Assembly: GCA_031384605.1 (NCBI GenBank)
Contig: JANNAT010000087.1
Span: 18,658 to 82,657 of the forward strand
Direction of reading: 5' to 3'
Origin: JANNAT01 sp031384605
Lineage (GTDB): Bacteria > Pseudomonadota > Alphaproteobacteria > Rhodobacterales > Rhodobacteraceae
DNA length: 64,000 nt
Of the stretch, positions 8,769 through 17,876 are shown piece after piece. Numbering within the stretch: position 1 is the stretch's first letter; every line of letters starts with the position of its first letter. The notes under the pieces are model-generated. The model was not told the origin of the DNA, did no database searches, and saw nothing but the letters and a program-made list of their open reading frames with translations. The position numbers were made by a program, and so were the translations under genes.

Positions 8769-9383
8769 ATGATCGCCCGATTGTTTGCCTTTGCTATCGC
8801 CGCCTTGGCACTGGCCGCATTGCGCGCGCAGTATGATGTGCTGCCCTATGGCGTGGGCGCGCAGACCTTGTTGCAGCGGCTGTGGGTTTTGGCCGGGTAT
8901 TTCACAATTTTGACCAATGCCTTGGTGGCCGTGCATATGCTGGCCATCACCAAGAACTGGCAGATTTCATCGTCGCGCGCGGCGGGCCTTGTGGTGGCGA
9001 TTGCCATGGTTGGCATTGTGTATCATCTGGTCTTGGCGCAGTTATGGAACCCGGTTGGATTGGCATGGTGGGCTGATCAGGGGCTGCACACCGCCGTTCC
9101 TTTGGCAACGCTGGCGTGGTGGCTGGCCTTTGCTCCAAAATCGGTGAGGCGCGTTGATGTGCCGAAATGGCTGATCTGGCCGCTGATCTACTGTATCTAT
9201 GCGGTGATCCGGGGATCTGCGACAGGATTTTGGCCCTATCCGTTTTTGGATGTGGATCAATTGGGGCAGATCAGGGTGGCGATCAATATCACCGGGCTGA
9301 TCATGGCATTCGGTGGGCTGGCGATTGTGGCCTATTTTGTGGCGCAGGCGATGGGCGGAAAAGATCACGCAAGCCCGTCTTGA
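8769..9383 (+). CDS. Pr6Pr family membrane protein
   Basis: The 204-residue integral membrane protein has about six hydrophobic segments. It carries the family hallmark YFTILTNALVAVHM near residues 44-57 and the WPLIYCIYAVIRG plus GFWPYPFLDVD stretches in the second half, typical of the Pr6Pr/FAR-17a-like bacterial group. The family has no established biochemical role in bacteria. Its 3' end overlaps the 3' end of the convergent DUF1491 gene by 19 bases. It diverges from recO. Confidence 0.75.
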   Translation: MIARLFAFAIAALALAALRAQYDVLPYGVGAQTLLQRLWVLAGYFTILTNALVAVHMLAITKNWQISSSRAAGLVVAIAMVGIVYHLVLAQLWNPVGLAWWADQGLHTAVPLATLAWWLAFAPKSVRRVDVPKWLIWPLIYCIYAVIRGSATGFWPYPFLDVDQLGQIRVAINITGLIMAFGGLAIVAYFVAQAMGGKDHASPS

Positions 9384-9697
9384 TCAAGCAGCGTGCGGGC
9401 CTTGCGATCTTCCAGTTCGATCACCCACAAATCGGGATCGCGGCTGCGCTGGCGGGCGATGGCCGCATCAACGTCACGCTCGGTGCCTTCGACCAACAGC
9501 ACCCAGACGCGCATATCTGCCATCAGATCAAAACTGCGCTGAAACGCCTGCGCGCGGCCATCAAGCGTGGCTACCTTGACCAGAACAGCCCCCGCCGTGG
9601 CATCGCCTTTGGCGGTGACATAGGCGGGAATTTCGGCCAACCGCAGGCGCGTGAGGTAAGCCGACACCCACAGATCAGCGGTCAGGCGCGGCGTCAC
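9365..9697 (-). CDS. DUF1491 family protein
   Basis: This 110-residue soluble protein contains the features of DUF1491: LWVSAYLTRLRLAEIPAYV at the N-terminus, GAVLVKVATLDG in the middle, and RDPDLWVIELEDR near the end. The family is common in Rhodobacteraceae and has no known function. Its start overlaps the era stop by four bases, placing it last in the lepB-rnc-era-DUF1491 chain. Co-transcription with era is likely, but a functional link is only inference. Confidence 0.82.
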   Translation of the reverse strand: MTPRLTADLWVSAYLTRLRLAEIPAYVTAKGDATAGAVLVKVATLDGRAQAFQRSFDLMADMRVWVLLVEGTERDVDAAIARQRSRDPDLWVIELEDRKARTLLDQDGLA

Positions 9698-10620
9698 GCA
9701 TCGCCATCCTTAAAGACCAACCCCATTTCGGCATAGCGTTCGGGTTCTTCCAGCCAGTTTTCGCGCACCTTCACTTGCAAGAACAAATGCACCGTGCGGT
9801 CAAGGAACGCCGATATTTCAGCGCGGGCAGCGGTGCCGATGGATTTTATCGTTTCACCCTTATTGCCCAGAACAATGCCCTTATGACCGTCGCGCATCAC
9901 ATAAATGATCTGGTCAATCCGGGTAGACCCATCAGGATTATCTTCCCATTTTTCGGTTTCCACGGTCAACTGATAGGGCAATTCTTCGTGCAACCGCAGC
10001 GTCAGCTTTTCGCGCGTCATTTCCGCCGCGATCATCCGCATTGGCACGTCGGCGATTTGGTCTTCCGGGTAAAACCACGGGCCAACTGGCAGCTGGGTGG
10101 CCAGCCAGGCACGCAAGTCTTTAACGCCATACCCTTTTTCGGCAGAAATCATAAAGGTTTCAGCAAAAGGAAAGGCCGAGTTCATCTTTTCCGCCAGCGC
10201 CAGCAGCACCTCGGCCTTAACGCGGTCAATCTTGTTGATCGCCAAAGCCACTTGTTGGCCTTGCGGGATCAGGTCTTTCATCCGGTCGATGATCGCCTCT
10301 ACCCCACCCGTCAGACCGCGATGCGCCTCGATCAGCAGCACCACCAGATCGGCATCGGCGGCCCCACCCCAAGCGGCCTTGACCATGGCGCGGTCAAGAC
10401 GGCGGCGGGGGCGAAACAGCCCGGGGGTGTCGACAAACACAATCTGTGCCGCGTCTTCGATGCAAATGCCCCTGATCCGGGTGCGGGTGGTTTGCACTTT
10501 GTGGGTGACAATAGAAACCTTGGCACCGACCATGCGGTTCAGCAGGGTTGATTTTCCAGCGTTCGGCTCACCTATCAAAGCCACAAATCCGGCGCGGGTG
10601 GGGGTTGGGGCATCAGTCAT
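9694..10620 (-). CDS. era: GTPase Era
   Basis: Era is an essential GTPase that assists 16S rRNA maturation and 30S assembly. The 308-residue protein has G1 GEPNAGKSTLLN near residues 17-28, the TRTRIRG G2 region, G3 DTPG near 60-63, and G4 NKID near 130. A C-terminal KH RNA-binding domain includes IIYVMRDGHKGIVLGNKGETIKSIG. Its start overlaps the rnc stop by eight bases, so rnc and era are translationally coupled, as in many proteobacteria. Confidence 0.97.
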   Translation of the reverse strand: MTDAPTPTRAGFVALIGEPNAGKSTLLNRMVGAKVSIVTHKVQTTRTRIRGICIEDAAQIVFVDTPGLFRPRRRLDRAMVKAAWGGAADADLVVLLIEAHRGLTGGVEAIIDRMKDLIPQGQQVALAINKIDRVKAEVLLALAEKMNSAFPFAETFMISAEKGYGVKDLRAWLATQLPVGPWFYPEDQIADVPMRMIAAEMTREKLTLRLHEELPYQLTVETEKWEDNPDGSTRIDQIIYVMRDGHKGIVLGNKGETIKSIGTAARAEISAFLDRTVHLFLQVKVRENWLEEPERYAEMGLVFKDGDA

Positions 10621-11302
10621 TCAAATTCTCCATCCGCGTCAGCAATGCGCGGGCAGCCAGTTGTTCGGCTAAGCGTTTCGATCCGGCTTTTGCCGTCTCG
10701 GAATGGCCATTTTCCAACCGCACTTCGACGGTGAAAATCGGCTGATGATCGGGGCCTGTCCGGGCCTGTTCCAGATAGGCGGGGGGCGGCATAGCGCGGG
10801 CCTGGGCCCATTCCTGCAGCGATGTTTTAGGATCGCGGGCGTCGTGATCAACCGCGTTGATACGCGGCCCCCACAGGCGCAGGATAAGGGATTTGGCGGC
10901 ATCAAAGCCTGAATCCAGATAAACGGCGGCAATCACGGCTTCCAAAGCATCGCCCAACAGCGCCTCTTTGCGCCGCCCGCCGGACAGCATTTCGGACCGC
11001 CCGAGTTTCAGCACATCGCCAAGGCCGATATCGCGGGCCACTTCGGCGCAGGTTTCCTTGCGCACCAGCGCGTTAAACCGGGGCGCAAGTTGGCCTTCCG
11101 ATGCGCCTTGATCCGCCGACAACAGCGCCTCGGCCATCACAAGGCCCAACACCCGGTCGCCCAGAAATTCCAGCCGTTGATTGTCAGGCCGGGTTGCCGA
11201 GGAAATCGACGCGTGGGTAACAGCGCGCAACAACAGGTCGGGGTGCCGAAAGACTTGCCCGATGCGGGCCTCAAACGCCTTAAGATCCGCCGATACCTTC
11301 AC
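10613..11302 (-). CDS. rnc: Ribonuclease III
   Basis: RNase III cleaves double-stranded RNA, including rRNA precursors. The protein has the signature RLEFLGDRVLGL with its catalytic acidic residues, a second active-site stretch LGDALEAVIAAVYLDSG, and a C-terminal double-stranded RNA-binding domain ending near the EQLAARALLTRM segment. I chose GTG 11302, four bases after the lepB stop, giving 229 residues. The open frame runs on to 11368, but that extension would lie inside lepB and has no family similarity. The gene overlaps era. Confidence 0.95.
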   Translation of the reverse strand: MKVSADLKAFEARIGQVFRHPDLLLRAVTHASISSATRPDNQRLEFLGDRVLGLVMAEALLSADQGASEGQLAPRFNALVRKETCAEVARDIGLGDVLKLGRSEMLSGGRRKEALLGDALEAVIAAVYLDSGFDAAKSLILRLWGPRINAVDHDARDPKTSLQEWAQARAMPPPAYLEQARTGPDHQPIFTVEVRLENGHSETAKAGSKRLAEQLAARALLTRMENLND

Positions 11303-11306
11303 GCCC

Positions 11307-12095
11307 TTATTCAACGGCCGTAAAATAGCGGTCCGAACGCCATGTCCAGAAATACAACATCGACGCACCGGCCGAAGAAAAGATCACCCGATCCGCGCGG
11401 CCGATCAGATTTTCGACGGGGACAAAGCCCACGCCGCCAACCGCTTGGGCAAAGCGGCTGTCCTGGCTGTTATCGCGGTTGTCGCCCATAAAGAAATACT
11501 GCCCGTCGGGCACAGTGAACACATCGGTGTTGTCGGCAAAACCATCGGATTCGATGTTCAACACGGCATGACTGCGCCCGTTGGGCAGCGTTTCAATCGT
11601 GCGGGATTTTTGGCAAATCGCGCCTTCCCCGACCGGATCATTTTCGCAGCGAGGGCTGTTTCGCATTGGGCCCTGCGGCTCCATCACCTCTTCGAAAATG
11701 CCATCCGGCGTTTGCGGCGCAACCGCGCCGTTGATGTATAAAAGGCCATCCTTCATCTGAATCGTATCGCCCGGCAATCCGATCAGCCGTTTGACGAAAT
11801 CAGACCCGTTCACCGGATGGCGAAACACCACAACGTCGCCACGTTCGGGGTCAGAGGCCAAAATACGCCCCGAAAAGGGGCAGATGGCAAAGGGGCAGGA
11901 GTATTTGGAATATCCGTAAGCCATTTTGTTGACGAAAACGAAATCCCCGATCAGCAAAGTGCTTTTCATCGATTCAGACGGAATCCAGAACGGCTGAAAG
12001 AACAGCGTGCGGAAAACACCGGCGATCAGCAACGCATAGACGACGGTTTTGAACATTTCTGCGATGCCGCCATCACTGTTTGTCTTGCTGGCCAT
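11307..12095 (-). CDS. lepB: Signal peptidase I
   Basis: LepB removes signal peptides from secreted proteins at the periplasmic face of the inner membrane. The 262-residue protein has one N-terminal membrane segment (VVYALLIAGVFRTLFF, about 18-33), the catalytic Ser in IPSESMKSTL near residue 41, and the catalytic Lys in FVKRLIGLPGD near 103. The box-E motif GDNRDNSQDSR follows. It heads the lepB-rnc-era group, an order conserved across proteobacteria. Length is normal. Confidence 0.97.
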   Translation of the reverse strand: MASKTNSDGGIAEMFKTVVYALLIAGVFRTLFFQPFWIPSESMKSTLLIGDFVFVNKMAYGYSKYSCPFAICPFSGRILASDPERGDVVVFRHPVNGSDFVKRLIGLPGDTIQMKDGLLYINGAVAPQTPDGIFEEVMEPQGPMRNSPRCENDPVGEGAICQKSRTIETLPNGRSHAVLNIESDGFADNTDVFTVPDGQYFFMGDNRDNSQDSRFAQAVGGVGFVPVENLIGRADRVIFSSAGASMLYFWTWRSDRYFTAVE

Positions 12096-12187
12096 TGCGC
12101 GGGCATCCTTGCTGTATTTTGCGCATCAGATGTGCGCGGGCTTTGCATTTCCGCGCTACATGCGCGCGGGCTGGGGTTAAGTCAAGT

Positions 12188-12610
12188 TCAGGCCGTGGAT
12201 TGGGCGGCAATCGGAAGGGCTTCGATGACTACAAACGCCTGCGCCCAAGGGTGATCGTCGGTCAAAGTGACGTGAACAACCGCACGGTGGTCAGGCGGGG
12301 TCATGGATGCCAGCCGATCTGCTGCCCAGCCAGACAGGTGCATCACCGGCTGGCCCGTGCGCAGATTTGTCACGGCCATATCCTTCCAGGAAATCCCCAT
12401 GCGAAGGCCGGTGCCCAGCGCCTTGGAACACGCCTCTTTCGCGGCCCAGCGTTTGGCATAGGTGGCCGCAACCGCGCGGGGGCGGCTGTCGGCCTTAGCC
12501 TGTTCGCGGGGTGTGAAAACGCGGTTGCGGAACCGGTCCCCGAACCGGTCCAGCGTGGCCGCGATCCTGTCAATGTTGCAAAGGTCAGTGCCGATGCCAA
12601 GGATCATCAC
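12188..12610 (-). CDS. acpS: Holo-[acyl-carrier-protein] synthase
   Basis: AcpS transfers 4'-phosphopantetheine from CoA to apo-ACP for fatty acid synthesis. The 140-residue protein shows the magnesium-binding GIGTDLCNIDRI at the N-terminus and the WAAKEACSKALGTG motif near residue 57 that holds the second metal ligand. The start overlaps the stop of the preceding secreted-protein gene by four bases. The pdxJ, small secreted protein, acpS, lepB, rnc, era order is a familiar Rhodobacteraceae arrangement. Confidence 0.95.
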   Translation of the reverse strand: MMILGIGTDLCNIDRIAATLDRFGDRFRNRVFTPREQAKADSRPRAVAATYAKRWAAKEACSKALGTGLRMGISWKDMAVTNLRTGQPVMHLSGWAADRLASMTPPDHRAVVHVTLTDDHPWAQAFVVIEALPIAAQSTA

Positions 12611-13074
12611 TGCTCCAGCGATGCGGCGATTGCCCCGTCTGTGGCGTGCAGGGTGACCGACAGCGTCGCGTCGGCGTAGGTATCGGTTTCCGCGATCCAG
12701 CGTTTGGCGGGGATGCGAACGGTCAGGCCGGTGGGATCGGTGGTGTTGGTGACGCCGTCAAACGACAGGCCCGCAAAGCCCAGATCGGGGTCTAGCGACA
12801 GCACCTGACATTGGCGCGCATCAGGATTATCGGCGGTGGGTGGAGTTAAGATCAGCAACCGAAAAGACCCCACGACGGGTTCACCCACGTCCATGATGGC
12901 CATGCGAACACTGCCTTCGGAAAACGTTTTGGTGTTCGCCTCCCACGGTTCGGCGATGCCAAAGGCACTGCTGCGCCAATCGTCGCAATCGGACAGGGTT
13001 TGGGCGGTGACGGGGGTGGTTAAATAGGATACCGCCAAGATGCCAGCCACGAAATATCGCAAAATATGGATCAT
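12607..13074 (-). CDS. Small secreted protein of unknown function
   Basis: The 155-residue protein begins with a clear signal peptide (hydrophobic stretch about residues 7-20, likely cleavage after TPVTA). The mature part has two Cys residues, at SDCDDW and ARQCQVL, that could form a disulfide in the periplasm. No domain is recognised. Its start overlaps the pdxJ stop by four bases and its stop overlaps the acpS start by four bases, so it is embedded in the pdxJ-acpS operon. That context alone does not reveal its role. Confidence 0.75.
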   Translation of the reverse strand: MIHILRYFVAGILAVSYLTTPVTAQTLSDCDDWRSSAFGIAEPWEANTKTFSEGSVRMAIMDVGEPVVGSFRLLILTPPTADNPDARQCQVLSLDPDLGFAGLSFDGVTNTTDPTGLTVRIPAKRWIAETDTYADATLSVTLHATDGAIAASLEQ

Positions 13075-13817
13075 GTTATTCCCCTTGCGTCATCCATCAG
13101 CCGTCGCATTTCTTCTATCGCGGGCCCTAATCCCCGAAACAGCGCCTCGCCGATCAGGAAATGGCCGATGTTTAGCTCCATCACCTGCGGAATGGCGGCG
13201 ATGGGGCCGACGGTTTCATAGGTAATGCCGTGGCCGACATGCACCTCCAGACCCAAAGAATGGGCGTAAGCCGCGCCTTCGGTCAGGGCGGCCAACTCAG
13301 TATCGCGTTCGGCAAAATGGCCCTCTTCGTGCAGATCGCAGTAGTGGCCTGCGTGCAGTTCGACGACAGCCGCGCCGATACGGGCCGAGGATTCGATTTG
13401 TGCCCGCGCATGGCCGATGAACATCGACACGCGGATGCCCGCCTCGCGCAGCGGCGCGATAAAATGCGCCAGGCGGTTTTCATCGCCTGCCACATCAAGG
13501 CCGCCTTCGGTGGTGCGTTCGGCGCGGTTTTCGGGGACAAGGCAAATGGCGTGGGGGCGAAGGCGCAAGGCAAGGGCCTGCATTTCATCCGTGGCGGCAC
13601 ATTCGAAGTTCAATGGCGTGGTCAGGCCGGCCATCAACGCGTCAATATCAGCATCGCGAATATGGCGGCGGTCTTCGCGCAAGTGCGCGGTAATGCCGTC
13701 GGCACCGGCAGCCTCGGCCAGCAAAGCGGCGCGCAACGGATCGGGGTATGACACACCACGCGCATTTCGCACGGTGGCCACATGATCAATATTCACCCCA
13801 AGACGCAGCTTTTCCAT
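13071..13817 (-). CDS. pdxJ: Pyridoxine 5'-phosphate synthase
   Basis: PdxJ condenses 1-deoxyxylulose 5-phosphate with 3-amino-2-oxopropyl phosphate to form the vitamin B6 ring. The protein has the family start LRLGVNIDHVATVRNARG, the TAHLREDRRHI phosphate-loop region, the catalytic-Glu area FECAATDEM, and the VHVGHGITY and ELNIGHFLIGEALF segments near the C-terminus. I chose ATG 13817 (248 residues), which begins immediately before the conserved block. An upstream ATG at 13832 would add five residues. Confidence 0.96.
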   Translation of the reverse strand: MEKLRLGVNIDHVATVRNARGVSYPDPLRAALLAEAAGADGITAHLREDRRHIRDADIDALMAGLTTPLNFECAATDEMQALALRLRPHAICLVPENRAERTTEGGLDVAGDENRLAHFIAPLREAGIRVSMFIGHARAQIESSARIGAAVVELHAGHYCDLHEEGHFAERDTELAALTEGAAYAHSLGLEVHVGHGITYETVGPIAAIPQVMELNIGHFLIGEALFRGLGPAIEEMRRLMDDARGIT

Positions 13818-13835
13818 TCCCGATTTCCCCATCCG

Positions 13836-14537
13836 TTATGGCAGTTCTGAACCGTTGCCGTCGCCCTTGCCGGCATCCCGGTTTGGCCGCAAACGCGCAG
13901 CGGCTTCGACAAGCGTCGCCTTCAGCTTGCGACGCCGTTCGCGGCGTTCATCTGCTTTGGCGTGCCGGGCTTTTTGATAGGCCTGCACAATCGGGATGGT
14001 GACATAATAGGCCACCAACGAGATAATGATGCCGGGCAACAGTGCGCCAATAAAATAGGGCAAATAGATATCGTTCCAAAATTGGATCAATCCGCCCCAT
14101 TGCATGCGGTCTTCAGTGAAAATAGCCACGACATTGCGCCACAGATCGTGGCCAGCGTTGCCGAAAGCCCGCCCGATTTCTTTGGCTGATAGAGGCGCTT
14201 CAACCCCGAGCAGCCAATGGCCCAGCGTCATGGCAAACACCGCAAAGAACGGCGTCGTTACAGGATTGGTGTTAAACGTGCCCAAAAGGGCCGCAAGCAC
14301 ATTGCCGCGCATCAGCTTGGCCGCCCCCCAGGCCGCCAAAAACTGCAAAAACGGCAGCGGCAGAAATCCGATCAGCGATCCGGCGAATATACCGCGCGCA
14401 ATGCGGTGCGGTTCATCCGGCAGGCGGCTCATCCGGTGAATGACATAACGGGTCGCGCGTTTGAACCCACCACGCGGGTAGACCATCTCGCGCAACCATG
14501 CGAGCCATCCCAATGGTTTGCGCCGTTTGAAAACCAC
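13836..14537 (-). CDS. DUF2062 domain membrane protein
   Basis: The 233-residue protein has the DUF2062 pattern: an IARGIFAGSLIGFLPLPFLQFLAA segment, then the conserved GTFNTNPVTTPFFAVFAMTLGHWLLG helix pair, and a third membrane region near LPGIIISLVAYYVTIPIV. It ends in a strongly basic tail (about residues 195-233) likely on the cytoplasmic side. The family function is unknown. It lies between the rel gene and pdxJ on the same strand, 18 bases upstream of the pdxJ start. Confidence 0.85.
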   Translation of the reverse strand: MVFKRRKPLGWLAWLREMVYPRGGFKRATRYVIHRMSRLPDEPHRIARGIFAGSLIGFLPLPFLQFLAAWGAAKLMRGNVLAALLGTFNTNPVTTPFFAVFAMTLGHWLLGVEAPLSAKEIGRAFGNAGHDLWRNVVAIFTEDRMQWGGLIQFWNDIYLPYFIGALLPGIIISLVAYYVTIPIVQAYQKARHAKADERRERRRKLKATLVEAAARLRPNRDAGKGDGNGSELP

Positions 14538-14562
14538 GTCCGGCCCGCATCCTTTCTGCCTC

Positions 14563-16680
14563 TTAAGGCTTGCGCGTCATGTCCCGAAGCCGGGCCACTT
14601 GCGCCACATCTGTTTCCGCCTCAAGAGCCGTCATCACCATGTGCAAGTGTTCAACGTCCCGCAAGTCCACATCAATGATAAGTCTGTAAAAATCTGGTTT
14701 ACGTTCTGTGAAACGCAAATCAGATATGTTGGCTTTCTGCTCTCCGATCAAGGTGCAGATGCGTCCTAAAACGCCAGCGTCATTAGAAATCGCCACTTCC
14801 AAACAAACTGTGTTCACGGCTGCGTGACGGCCCGAGTGCCAATGCAGATCAACCCAGCGGTTGGGTTGTTCTTCAAACTCTTCCAGCGCCGGGCAGTCAA
14901 TGGCATGCACCAACACGCCCTGGCCGCGATAGGTGATGCCTACAATGCGTTCGCCGGGCAGCGGTTGACAGCAGGGCGCGCGCCGAAAGCTTTGATCTGC
15001 CGTCAGGCCAGCGACAGCGCGGGTACTGTCAATTTCATCACCCGCCGCTTTGGAAAGTTCCGGATACAGCGTTTCGACCACTTTGCGCGCAGTTAACTCA
15101 GCCGATCCCAAATGCGCCAGAAGATCATTTTCATCTATCATCCCCAGCATTTTGGCTGCAGTGCGCAAGGCTTTATCTGTGGCTTTTTTGCCAACGTGTT
15201 CAAACGCCGCGCGGGCCAATTCATGGCCCAGCCGCACAAACCGCCCCCGGTCTTCTTCACGCAAGGATTTGCGAATCGCTGCCTTGGCGCGGCCTGTGGT
15301 GACAATATCAATCCAACTGGCCTGCGGTTTCTGGCCTTCAGCGGTGATAATTTCCACTGACTGGCCGTTTTTCAACCGCGTCCACAGTGGCACGCGGATA
15401 CCGTCAATCTTGGCCGACACACAAGAATTGCCGATGCGGGTGTGTATCGAATAGGCATAATCCAGCGGTGTCGCCCCGCGCGGCAGCTGCACCACATCGC
15501 CCTTGGGCGTAAAGCAAAACACCTGATCCGAATACATCTCAAGCTTGACGTTTTCCAGAAATTCGCTGTTGTCGCCTTCGTCCAGCCGTTCAGTCATCGA
15601 GGCAATCCACTTGGCCGGATCAACCGCAAACGGGTTCTTGCCGCGCACGCCTTCGCGGTAAGACCAATGGGCGGCCACGCCCGCCTCGGCCACTTCGTGC
15701 ATTTCGCGGGTTCTGATCTGCACTTCAACCCGTTTGCCATCGCGGCCTGAAACCGTGGTGTGAATGCTGCGATAGCCGTTGTTTTTGGGCTGACTTAGGT
15801 AATCCTTGAACCGCCCCGGCACTGCGCGCCAGCGTTGGTGGATTACCCCCAGAATGCGGTAACAATCGGCAACAGAATCGCAGATCACCCGAAATCCGTA
15901 AATGTCGGACAGCCGCGAAAACGCGAGGTCTTTTTCCTGCATTTTGCGCCAAATCGAATAGGGCTTTTTCGCACGCCCATAAACATCCGCGTCGATCTGC
16001 ACTTTGTCGAGTTCGGTCAGGATATCGGCGGTAATTTGATGAACCACATCGCCTGCTTCGCGCTGAAGCGTCAGAAACCTGCGAATGATAGAGTTGCGGG
16101 CTTCGGGGTTCAGAACGCGGAAGGACAGGTCTTCCAGCTCTTCGCGCATCCACTGCATACCCATGCGGCCCGCCAATGGCGCATAGATTTCCATGGTTTC
16201 ACGGGCTTTTTGCGCCTGTTTGTCGATATGCATCGACTTGATCGTGCGCATGTTGTGCAGCCGGTCACCCAGTTTGACCAAGATCACCCGCAAATCCTTG
16301 GACATCGCCATGAACAGTTTGCGAAAATTTTCGGCCTGCTGCGATTCGGTAGACGACAGGGACAGGTTGGTCAGCTTGGTCACGCCATCCACCAGTTCAG
16401 CCACCTCGGCGCCAAACAAGCGCTGCACTTCGGCATAGGTTGATTTGGTGTCTTCAATGGTGTCATGCAAAAGAGCGGTGATGATGGTGGCATCATCCAA
16501 TTGCTGTTCAGTCAAAATCGCGGCAACAGCCACCGGATGGGTGAAGTACGGCTCACCGGATTTGCGCATCTGGCCCGCATGCATATCCATGCCATAAGCA
16601 TAGGCTTTGCGGATCAGATCAGCGTTGCAGCGCGGGTTATAGTTGCGAACCAGGGCGATCAGGTCTTCGACGTCGATCAT
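14563..16680 (-). CDS. rel: Bifunctional (p)ppGpp synthetase/hydrolase (RelA/SpoT)
   Basis: The 705-residue protein has the full Rsh layout. An N-terminal HD hydrolase domain carries TALLHDTIEDT near residues 67-77 and the LGDRLHNMRT stretch. A synthetase domain follows with YGFRVICDSV and NGYRSIHTTV, then a TGS domain (CFTPKGDVVQLPRGATPLDYAY) and a C-terminal ACT domain. Both catalytic halves look intact, so it should make and degrade the alarmone. A single bifunctional enzyme is usual in alphaproteobacteria. It sits directly after rpoZ, as spoT does in gammaproteobacteria. Confidence 0.96.
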   Translation of the reverse strand: MIDVEDLIALVRNYNPRCNADLIRKAYAYGMDMHAGQMRKSGEPYFTHPVAVAAILTEQQLDDATIITALLHDTIEDTKSTYAEVQRLFGAEVAELVDGVTKLTNLSLSSTESQQAENFRKLFMAMSKDLRVILVKLGDRLHNMRTIKSMHIDKQAQKARETMEIYAPLAGRMGMQWMREELEDLSFRVLNPEARNSIIRRFLTLQREAGDVVHQITADILTELDKVQIDADVYGRAKKPYSIWRKMQEKDLAFSRLSDIYGFRVICDSVADCYRILGVIHQRWRAVPGRFKDYLSQPKNNGYRSIHTTVSGRDGKRVEVQIRTREMHEVAEAGVAAHWSYREGVRGKNPFAVDPAKWIASMTERLDEGDNSEFLENVKLEMYSDQVFCFTPKGDVVQLPRGATPLDYAYSIHTRIGNSCVSAKIDGIRVPLWTRLKNGQSVEIITAEGQKPQASWIDIVTTGRAKAAIRKSLREEDRGRFVRLGHELARAAFEHVGKKATDKALRTAAKMLGMIDENDLLAHLGSAELTARKVVETLYPELSKAAGDEIDSTRAVAGLTADQSFRRAPCCQPLPGERIVGITYRGQGVLVHAIDCPALEEFEEQPNRWVDLHWHSGRHAAVNTVCLEVAISNDAGVLGRICTLIGEQKANISDLRFTERKPDFYRLIIDVDLRDVEHLHMVMTALEAETDVAQVARLRDMTRKP

Positions 16681-16711
16681 ATCGCCATGCCCTTTCAGGG
16701 CTTTTCCGAAA

Positions 16712-17065
16712 TCAGAGCTCGCCTTGCGCTTCCATCAACGCGCGCAAAAGCTTTTCTTCTGACATATCATCCGACATCGGGCGATCAATTTCGCCTGACA
16801 TCAGCAATGCCATCTGATCTTCTTCCGGCTCGTCCACTTCGATCTGGGTCTGGTGGCTTTCGATCATGCGTTCGCGCAAATGATCGGCCAACTGTGCCTC
16901 ATCCGCGATTTCGCGCAGCGCAACGACGGGGTTCTTGTCATTGTCGCGGTCAACCGTGGCCGCAGACCCTGCCTGAATCTCACGCGCGCGGTGGGCCGCA
17001 AGCATAACCAGTTCAAACCGGTTCGGAACCTTGTCAACGCAGTCTTCAACCGTCACGCGGGCCAT
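16712..17065 (-). CDS. rpoZ: RNA polymerase omega subunit
   Basis: Omega binds the beta-prime subunit and stabilises RNA polymerase. The 117-residue protein opens with ARVTVEDCVDKVPNRFELVMLAAHRAREI, typical of the family, and has an acidic C-terminal tail. ATG 17065 is preferred over ATG 17077 because a GGAG lies seven bases before it and the conserved domain begins there. It is 31 bases upstream of the rel gene, a widespread pairing linked to ppGpp control of RNA polymerase. Confidence 0.96.
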   Translation of the reverse strand: MARVTVEDCVDKVPNRFELVMLAAHRAREIQAGSAATVDRDNDKNPVVALREIADEAQLADHLRERMIESHQTQIEVDEPEEDQMALLMSGEIDRPMSDDMSEEKLLRALMEAQGEL

Positions 17066-17149
17066 AGGACACTCCAATAGGTTTGGGGGCTTTGCGAAGC
17101 GTCTGTTTAGGCGCGATGCTTTGGCTTGACAAGAGCATAATCAAGCAGA

Positions 17150-17731
17150 TCAGCGGGGTTTTAGGGCAACCACTTCATCACGTTCTGATTGCGGCAGGGC
17201 CGCCAGCATTTGTGCGACTGTCAGACCCAACACCGGATGGCGCCAATCGGCGGCAACATCGGCAAGAGGCACCAAAACAAAAGCGCGGTCTTGCATGCGG
17301 GGGTGTGGCAGAACCAACCGGTCGGGGGCGGTTGTGCGTTGGTGATCAGCCCCAAGGCCACGCCAGTGATCATAGGTTGCACGATCGGGCAAAACCAAAT
17401 CATCAAAGGCAAGTAGATCAACGTCAAGTGTTCGCATTCCCCATCGTTGCAGTCTTTCCCTGCCGAAGCGTGCCTCAATCTTGTGCAAAACCGCTAAAAC
17501 GCCTGCTGCAGTTTGGTCGTTACGTAACGTCACGCTTGCAGCTGCATTTACATAGTCCGGGCCAGCCCCGGCGGGAAAACATGGCGTTTGGTATAGGCTG
17601 CTTAATTGGCTCACAAAAATACCCGCATCGCCAAGTGCCGTAATTGCTGCAATAATCGTGGCTTCGGGCGACAAATCGCCGAAAGGCAGATTTGCACCGA
17701 ATGCAACCATAGCGTGCTTTTCTGTTGCCAT
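17150..17731 (-). CDS. folK: 2-Amino-4-hydroxy-6-hydroxymethyldihydropteridine diphosphokinase
   Basis: FolK pyrophosphorylates 6-hydroxymethyl-7,8-dihydropterin in folate synthesis. The protein has the AFGANLPFG substrate loop at the N-terminus, the ARFGRERLQRWGMRTLDVDLLAFDD block with its magnesium-binding DVD motif, and the LPHPRMQDRAFVLVPL block. I used ATG 17731 (193 residues). ATG 17752 would add seven residues and neither has a strong ribosome site. It diverges from the NYN-domain gene. Confidence 0.92.
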   Translation of the reverse strand: MATEKHAMVAFGANLPFGDLSPEATIIAAITALGDAGIFVSQLSSLYQTPCFPAGAGPDYVNAAASVTLRNDQTAAGVLAVLHKIEARFGRERLQRWGMRTLDVDLLAFDDLVLPDRATYDHWRGLGADHQRTTAPDRLVLPHPRMQDRAFVLVPLADVAADWRHPVLGLTVAQMLAALPQSERDEVVALKPR

Positions 17732-17876
17732 GGTTGGTGTTAGACTTCTCATTAGGGCAGCTTGCTAAACGGGGATTTCCGCTGCTAGTGAGGCCCGTTC
17801 GCCAATGCGCACTATATATTATGTGAATTGATCACAAAAGGTCGGTTGGGGAACATTTTTTTCGAGGGGATGACGA

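Noticed and set aside
11303..11368. Longer N-terminus for rnc
   Set aside because: It overlaps lepB and has no similarity to RNase III; GTG 11302 fits the gene spacing.
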